DNA from: Flavobacteriales bacterium UBA1959
GTDB lineage: Bacteria; Bacteroidota; Bacteroidia; Flavobacteriales_D; Sanyastnellaceae
NCBI GenBank assembly: GCA_002336085.1
Contig: DDEH01000113.1
Coordinates: forward strand, 1-13,234
Length of the DNA: 13,234 nucleotides
Direction of reading: 5' to 3'
The position numbers and the translations under genes are program-made. Below the pieces are notes generated by a model. The model did no database searches. It was not told where the DNA came from and saw only the letters and a list, made by a program, of their open reading frames with translations. Shown here piece after piece: positions 7,991-13,234 of the stretch; the first letter of the stretch is position 1; each line of letters begins with the position of its first letter.

Positions 7991-8986
7991 ATGTCCTTTT
8001 TCCGAAACCGGACATTTTGCATCCTTTTGTTGGGATGTTTTGGGGTGTTTTCTAGCGTGTTTTCCCAGGGAGAACCCTCCGTGCAATTGAGGGAGAAATA
8101 CGAACGCAACCGACGCTACTTTGCCACGATAGGTGGTGATTCAATCGAAATGAATCTCGTGTTTGATGGCGCCATCAATCCTGGATTTGCAAGTGTATAT
8201 GAATATTTTGGAACAGTTTCAGGCGATTACCGATGGATGGGGTCAGGGGAGCTTGTTCCTTTGAAAGGGATATTGTGGAATCCCGATAGTCTTTCGCTTT
8301 TTGTGCCTTACTTGGTCTCAAACCAATCGTATTGGCTGGATGTGCTTGCGCCTGATTCGATTGCCTTATTGGATCCGAATAATCCGGGCCACCCCCTCTC
8401 GGTTTCAGAAGTATTCTCACTGCACCCGACGGGTGGATCTTGGCAGAAAGGCAATTCAATAAAACCTGTTCGAGGGATTGATTTCAACGCGCATGGACTT
8501 CAACGGAAAGTGGTTTTAGATGCAACAAATGCGAGGGGGTTGGTTCACCATGTGGATGTCTCTGAATTGGTTTGTCAACTCGTTGGATTGAGTCATCAGG
8601 AGTGGATTGGGTACAGCGGATGGGCGGAGACAGACGTCACTTTATACGAGTTTACATTTGTTGAAGGGGGCGTCAATGTTTTATTGGCCATCGATGTGTC
8701 CGGGTCTTGCAATACTGATCGGAGTTATCTGCTCTCTTGTCAATTGGATGCTAATGGTGTTATAAGGAATGCTCATCTTTATCAAGTTGGTAATTGCTCG
8801 TTTTATGGAGCGGAGGAGGGAGTGGATCAAACCATGAATATCATGCTTTATGATCCTCCGGAGGAAGGTGCATCAACATTCACAGCGGATTCATTGCGGT
8901 GCATTGGCGCATTTCGAATTGTCCACTCGGAAGTGATTGTTCAAAAAGCTTGGAGCGGAATCTCGAGCCGAAGTCCTCTACCCTGA
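7991..8986 (+). CDS. Exported protein of unknown function
   Basis: A 331-residue protein not recognised. The start at 7991 is preferred over an in-frame ATG at 7829 because it opens a signal peptide (MSFFRNRTFCILLLGCFGVF, cut near VFS-QG) and avoids a 140-base overlap with the upstream gene. The N-terminal mature part (about 28-95) has a pattern of short strands (YFATIGGDSIEMNLVF... VSGDYRW... LVPLKGILW) like the small beta-barrel repeats of other secreted Bacteroidota proteins that read IxMxL...GxYYY...IxLxG; this likeness is weak. The rest is beta-rich, with four well-spaced cysteines after residue 190 and no catalytic motif seen. Its 22-base spacing from the SH3-domain gene suggests joint expression and perhaps a joint surface role. 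Confidence 0.75.
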   Translation: MSFFRNRTFCILLLGCFGVFSSVFSQGEPSVQLREKYERNRRYFATIGGDSIEMNLVFDGAINPGFASVYEYFGTVSGDYRWMGSGELVPLKGILWNPDSLSLFVPYLVSNQSYWLDVLAPDSIALLDPNNPGHPLSVSEVFSLHPTGGSWQKGNSIKPVRGIDFNAHGLQRKVVLDATNARGLVHHVDVSELVCQLVGLSHQEWIGYSGWAETDVTLYEFTFVEGGVNVLLAIDVSGSCNTDRSYLLSCQLDANGVIRNAHLYQVGNCSFYGAEEGVDQTMNIMLYDPPEEGASTFTADSLRCIGAFRIVHSEVIVQKAWSGISSRSPLP

Positions 8987-9111
8987 TGGAGAGTAATTAA
9001 TGAATCAGCGAAGCAAGTTGTTATGCCTCATTGCGTCTATACCCCGCAGCATGAAGCCGCTCATAAATCTGACGAAAAGAACAAACCTTGAATCCAATTG
9101 TCCTTATTTTC

Positions 9112-9279
9112 ATGGGACGGAAGCGCGATTTAAAAAACATCAATGGACGACGGCCACCTAGCCTTGAAGCATCAAGTTCTGAATTCTTGAATGAGTGGGG
9201 CGAGTCTTTGGAGCGGATGACTGAACGCAGGCGCATGCACAATGAACGCCACCCTCCAAATCGCAGCTCAAAGACCTGA
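9112..9279 (+). CDS. Doubtful small basic protein
   Basis: A 55-residue frame from an ATG at 9112, extendable to a TTG at 9088. It is basic at both ends, with an amphipathic-looking middle (SSSEFLNEWGESLERMTERR) and codon choice like the neighbours. No signal peptide or known family is seen. It overlaps a second plus-strand frame (9000-9161) and a minus-strand one, so it may be chance or the remnant of a frameshifted gene. Confidence 0.25.
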   Translation: MGRKRDLKNINGRRPPSLEASSSEFLNEWGESLERMTERRRMHNERHPPNRSSKT

Positions 9280-9333
9280 ATGAAGGAGATTAGAACATTG
9301 TTCAGACCTCATTTATTTGCAATGGATAAAGTG

Positions 9334-9341
9334 TAATTTTG
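9334..9341 (+). promoter_or_regulatory. TAATTTTG, perfect match to the -7 box consensus
   Basis: TAATTTTG fits the Bacteroidota TAnnTTTG element exactly but ends only five bases before the ATG of the CotH gene. A TTTG at 9316-9319 is 14 bases upstream, shorter than the usual ~19. If used, the message would be almost leaderless; it may equally be a chance match in AT-rich DNA. Confidence 0.25.
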
Positions 9342-9346
9342 CTGCG

Positions 9347-12300
9347 ATGCGTATCGAATACTTCAGGAATAAATGTCCCAGTCTTCTGGTAATTCGGAAG
9401 GTTGCTCTCCTGCTGTTTATTCTGTCTTGCAACTCGATGGTTTCGCAGATCGTGATCAATGAATTCATGGCTTCTAATTCTCTGGCATTCGAAGATCCAG
9501 ACTTCGAGGCCACGGGCGACTGGGTGGAATTATTCAATGCGGCTGATTCCGCCGTGAATCTTTCCGGTTGGCACTTGACCGATAACATCAGCAATCCGAC
9601 AAAATGGACCATGCCGGATGGCGTGGAAGTGCCATCAGGTGGCTTTTTAGTCGTTTGGTGCGATGAAGAAAACACGGCAGGCGGGGAATTGCATAGTTCT
9701 TACCGATTGAGCAGTGCTGGAGAAGAACTGGCTTTGTTCACGCCGCAGCTTGAGGCAGTCGACTCGCTGGTGTTCGGCCTCCAACAGACGGATGTGAGCT
9801 ATGGGCGAGCCAGCGATGGCGCCTCAGATTGGGCGTGGTTTTCTGATGCAACTCCTGGCGGCTCCAACAATGCCAGTGAGGCCTATTCGGGCATCACCCA
9901 TGGGATTCCGTATTTTTCATTGAAAGGCGGTTTCTTCGAGGATGCGATGCAAATTGAGATTGCATCCATCTTGGGTACAGTGCGCTATACGACTGACGGA
10001 CGCGCTCCGACTTTGATTGATCCGCTTTACTTCGCTCCCATTGCGGTTACTGGTGATGCTTTCATTCGCGCTCGGATCTTTGAAGAAGGCCATATTCCGG
10101 GGCCTGTGGTGACGCATTCCTATTTCTTGGAGCCAGTATTTTCGGAGCGTCCATTGCCTGTGATTTCATTGGTCACCGATCCGGATCATTTTTGGGACGC
10201 GGACACCGGTATTTATGTTCAGGATTTTAAGCCCGAATGGGAATGGCCAGTCAACGTTGAATTCTTTGAGAATGACGGCAACAACGAAGCTGCGTTTAAT
10301 GAGCGTGCTGGTGTGAAAATTAACGGGCAAAATAGCTGGGTTCTTCCACAGAAAATGCTGGGAATTTATTTCCGAGGTGCATATGGTAATGGCAGTTTGG
10401 ATTATCCATTGTTCCACGACCGCGATCGGACAAAGTTTAATGATTTCGTTTTGAGGGCAAGCGGTTCGGATTGGGCCTCTACACTGATGCGAGACGGTTT
10501 GGGACAATTCCTGCCACAAGAAAACGCCCAAATTGACCACCAAGGTTATCGTCCGAGCATTGTTTTCGTCAATGGCGAATACATGGGGATTCATAACATC
10601 CGTTCGCGCGTTGATGAAGAATTCGTAACCGAAAATTATGATGTGATGCCCGGTGGTTTGGATATGATTGCCGACCATGGAGCTGTGGAGGAGGGCAGTG
10701 ATTCTGCTTTTTGGGTCATGGACGAATTATTTGATGCCGATCTCACTGATCCCGCGAATTTTGACGCTGTTGCGGAAGTCGTGGATTTGGAGAATTTCTC
10801 AGATTACTGGGCCACAGAAATCTGGTCAAGCAACAGCAGTTGGGGGCACAACGTGATTCAATGGAAACCTCATGAAAGCGGCAAGTGGCGATACGTTTTT
10901 ACTGACTTGGATCGAGGATTCTCGGGCGCAACAAATGACGGCATCAATGAGTTCACAGAGCCCCAAAACGACAACTACGATTATGCACGGACTTGGCTTC
11001 GTCACGCTCTTGAAAATGCCGACTACCAGGATTTCTTTGCACAGCGCATGGCGGACCATCTTCACACTTCATTTCATCCCACCCGAATAGATCATGTAAT
11101 TGATGAATGGTCGGCCCGAATCGAAACCGAAGTGCCCTTTCATGTGGAGCGCTGGGGGGGAACGACTTCATCCTATGGAGATGGTATAGAAAGCGAAGAA
11201 TTTTGGGAAGATGAGGTCAATGATCTCCGCAATTTTGCATCCGATCGTCTGCCTTTTTTGCTTGGAGATATGGCCGATGAATTCAATTTGAACACTGCAG
11301 TTTCCCTACAAACGGGCAATGATCCAGTCAGTGCGGGTCACGTGCGACTGAATGAATTTCTGATGCCGGAAAGTCCTTGGGTGGGTCCTTATTTTGAGGA
11401 GATGCCGCTTAGTTTGACTGCAGAACCATTGCCTGGTTTCGAATTTGTAGGATGGTCTGAAATGGGAAATCTCTCTGTCATAGCTGCAGGCTCAAATTGG
11501 AAATACAACGATTCGGGGCAAAGCTTGGGTGCTGATTGGCGTGGAATGGGATTTGATGATAGTACCTGGTCATTGGGTGAGGCAGAACTCGGATATGGCG
11601 ATGGCGATGAAGCGACCGAAGTCTCTTTTGGCAATGACCAAGACGACAAGCACATCACAACTTATTTCCGCAATGTATTCGAGTTGGATGACCAATTCGC
11701 CGGGACTTTGAGTGGCTTTTTTGAGTTGCAGCGAGATGATGGAGTTGTTGTTTATCTGAATGGAGCAGAACTTTTTCGAGACAATATGCCGAGCGGAACC
11801 ATTGGAGCGGAAACCCTTGCGAGTGCCTCGATTTCTGGTCCGGATGAGTCCAATTGGACAGCGCATTCGATGGATTTGGATGTGATGCCGGGAGCCAACG
11901 TCTTGGCGGTAGAGATTCACCAAAGCTCTTCCACCAGTTCAGACATAAGCTTTGATCTGGCCTTTTCCATTTCGGTGCTGCTCGATGACATTCTGACCAC
12001 GAGCAATCCATTGGAATTGTCTTTGGTTGGGGATGCTGGATATTTCGCGCGCTACGAAGCCACAGGTGAATGCATCTTGCCTTTGACTATAACAGAAGAT
12101 TTGATATTGACTGCAGACTGTTCTCCCTACCTCGCCTTGGGCACGAGCGTTGTGGAAGAAGGTGCGACGCTCAGCCTTGAGCCGGGAGTGGAGATTTGGT
12201 TTCCTACCGATGCCCAGCTGCTCATTCAAGGCCAATTGCTCGCTGAGGGAACATCTCAATTGCCCATTGCCTTTCGACTCAATCCCATCAGCGGCGGGCC

Positions 12301-13234
12301 GTGGGGAAACATTCAATTCGATGCCTCTGCTGGGAATAATGTCATTCGTCATGCGATTGTTGAGGGAGCATCATCTGGCAATCATCCTGTGCATGATCGG
12401 GCAGCTGTGGCGGCTTGGTTCTCATCGGTTACCCTGGACCACGTTAGCTTGACCTCGAATGCGAGCAATCCCGTTTATGCGGAATACAGCGATATTCAAT
12501 TGCTCAACTGTACAGTGCACTCGGATGTGACGGGCGATTTGATCAATGTGCGTCACGGTTCGGCCCTTATCGATTCGTGCGTGTTTGAGGGCAACAATGC
12601 GCCCGACACCGATGCCATTGATTATGATGCGGTCGATAATGGCATTGTGCGCAATACGCTCATCCACTCATTTCGTGGGGTCAACAGCGATGGCATTGAT
12701 CTGGGTGAGGGGTCTCACAACATTCTGATTGAAGGCGGACTGATTCATCATTGCACGGATAAGGGCATTAGCATTGGTCAAGCATCTGATGCGGTCATTC
12801 GCAACGTGACCATCACCCATTGCGCTTTGGGCGTGGCGATGAAGGATTTGGGCGCGGCGAGCGTGGATTACAGCACGCTGTACGGCAATCAATACGGTAT
12901 CAGCGTGTATGAGAAGAATCCGGGTATGGGAGGGGGCGCTGTGACCGTTCAGAATACCATTTTCTCGAATAGTAGTCATTCGCCTTTGTTCCAAGACTCG
13001 GTCTCCACGGCTTTGGTGATGAATGCTCTCTACGACAGCGATACCCTGGTGTTTGATGAAGTAGCAATGTCAAATCCCCTCTTTGCACATCCCGACGCGT
13101 TCTACTTTGGTTTGATCGAAGGCTCTCCCGCAATTGATGCGTCAGCCTCAGGAGATAATTATGGTGCACCGTTTCCGTGGCCAATGCCATGGGTTATTGA
13201 GCAGCGAGACGTCGCGATTGTGGAATTTGGATAT
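9347..13234 (+). CDS. Large exported CotH-kinase / lamin-tail / beta-helix protein (3' partial)
   Basis: An open frame of 1296 codons that runs off the right edge. The ATG at 9347 is the only usable start before a signal peptide (VALLLFILSC..., cut near VSQ). Regions in order: lamin-tail domain (35-172; VINEFMASN, WVELFN, LSGWHLTD), chitobiase C-terminal-like domain (186-261; VRYTTDGRAPT, FIRARIF), CotH-type atypical kinase (about 269-620; NGEYMG at 409-414 and TDLDRGF with Asp520 and Asp522 where the family has its metal-binding acidic residues), a short InlB-B-like segment (670-710; PLSLTAEP, FEFVGW), a PA14/galactose-binding-like beta domain (715-873; DDGVVVYLNG), and a right-handed parallel beta-helix (about 900-1245) of the kind that binds or cleaves polysaccharide. 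CotH proteins can phosphorylate extracellular proteins; activity here is untested. A T9SS sorting tail is expected beyond the window. It is transcribed in the same direction as the preceding pair but 360 bases away. Confidence 0.93.
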   Translation, partial: MRIEYFRNKCPSLLVIRKVALLLFILSCNSMVSQIVINEFMASNSLAFEDPDFEATGDWVELFNAADSAVNLSGWHLTDNISNPTKWTMPDGVEVPSGGFLVVWCDEENTAGGELHSSYRLSSAGEELALFTPQLEAVDSLVFGLQQTDVSYGRASDGASDWAWFSDATPGGSNNASEAYSGITHGIPYFSLKGGFFEDAMQIEIASILGTVRYTTDGRAPTLIDPLYFAPIAVTGDAFIRARIFEEGHIPGPVVTHSYFLEPVFSERPLPVISLVTDPDHFWDADTGIYVQDFKPEWEWPVNVEFFENDGNNEAAFNERAGVKINGQNSWVLPQKMLGIYFRGAYGNGSLDYPLFHDRDRTKFNDFVLRASGSDWASTLMRDGLGQFLPQENAQIDHQGYRPSIVFVNGEYMGIHNIRSRVDEEFVTENYDVMPGGLDMIADHGAVEEGSDSAFWVMDELFDADLTDPANFDAVAEVVDLENFSDYWATEIWSSNSSWGHNVIQWKPHESGKWRYVFTDLDRGFSGATNDGINEFTEPQNDNYDYARTWLRHALENADYQDFFAQRMADHLHTSFHPTRIDHVIDEWSARIETEVPFHVERWGGTTSSYGDGIESEEFWEDEVNDLRNFASDRLPFLLGDMADEFNLNTAVSLQTGNDPVSAGHVRLNEFLMPESPWVGPYFEEMPLSLTAEPLPGFEFVGWSEMGNLSVIAAGSNWKYNDSGQSLGADWRGMGFDDSTWSLGEAELGYGDGDEATEVSFGNDQDDKHITTYFRNVFELDDQFAGTLSGFFELQRDDGVVVYLNGAELFRDNMPSGTIGAETLASASISGPDESNWTAHSMDLDVMPGANVLAVEIHQSSSTSSDISFDLAFSISVLLDDILTTSNPLELSLVGDAGYFARYEATGECILPLTITEDLILTADCSPYLALGTSVVEEGATLSLEPGVEIWFPTDAQLLIQGQLLAEGTSQLPIAFRLNPISGGPWGNIQFDASAGNNVIRHAIVEGASSGNHPVHDRAAVAAWFSSVTLDHVSLTSNASNPVYAEYSDIQLLNCTVHSDVTGDLINVRHGSALIDSCVFEGNNAPDTDAIDYDAVDNGIVRNTLIHSFRGVNSDGIDLGEGSHNILIEGGLIHHCTDKGISIGQASDAVIRNVTITHCALGVAMKDLGAASVDYSTLYGNQYGISVYEKNPGMGGGAVTVQNTIFSNSSHSPLFQDSVSTALVMNALYDSDTLVFDEVAMSNPLFAHPDAFYFGLIEGSPAIDASASGDNYGAPFPWPMPWVIEQRDVAIVEFGY

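Larger units (their letters stand above)
8987..9346. other. 360-base stretch without a convincing gene
   Basis: Between the unknown exported protein and the CotH gene there is no clear terminator or RNA gene. It holds a 53-codon plus-strand frame at 9000-9161 preceded by GGAGAG, a 56-codon plus-strand frame at 9112-9279, and a 73-codon minus-strand frame at 9021-9242, none recognisable. The right end probably carries the promoter of the CotH gene. Confidence 0.6.

Noticed and set aside
8976..8993. Possible hairpin CTCTACC...GGAGAG after the unknown exported protein
   Set aside because: The stem is short with a bulge and no T run follows, so it is not a credible terminator.
10166..10678. 170-codon minus-strand frame inside the CotH gene
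   Set aside because: It lies wholly within the kinase domain coding sequence and its translation shows no family features; long antisense frames are common here because of codon bias.

Overview
This window looks like chromosomal DNA of a Bacteroidota member, probably a marine or environmental Flavobacteriales-type bacterium. That placement is an inference. It rests on a SusC/CirA-style TonB-dependent receptor with a carboxypeptidase-regulatory N-domain, a DUF4625-like lipoprotein, a protein ending in a type IX secretion (T9SS, type A) sorting domain, start codons without Shine-Dalgarno sequences, and TAnnTTTG-type promoter boxes. Base composition is near 50% GC. No tRNA, rRNA, insertion sequence, phage gene or CRISPR array was seen.

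Layout. (1) 6-3090, plus strand: a two-gene operon of an outer-membrane TonB-dependent receptor of the ZnuD/haem-receptor type and a His-rich surface lipoprotein, closed by one strong and one weak terminator hairpin. (2) 3197-4435, plus strand: an exported agmatine/peptidyl-arginine deiminase family enzyme with a shortened T9SS-like tail. A bidirectional terminator at 4455-4484 separates it from the next, convergent gene. (3) 4505-6784, minus strand: a 759-residue secreted adhesin-like protein with two fasciclin domains, two copies of a small beta domain, a PKD domain and a T9SS sorting domain. (4) 6991-8986, plus strand: two closely spaced genes for exported proteins. The first has an SH3-like domain and a calcium-loop motif; the second is unrecognised. 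(5) 8987-9346: about 360 bases with only doubtful small reading frames. (6) 9347 to the right edge, plus strand: a very large exported protein (1296 codons seen, no stop) combining lamin-tail, chitobiase-C-like, CotH-kinase, InlB-like, PA14-like and right-handed beta-helix regions.

Every confident gene encodes an exported or envelope protein. The theme is cell-surface nutrient (probably metal or haem) capture plus T9SS-type secreted enzymes and adhesins. The genes do not form one obvious pathway. The most distinctive points are the exported deiminase, the receptor/His-rich lipoprotein pair, and the multidomain CotH protein. I did not find convincing evidence for a wholly new biological system.
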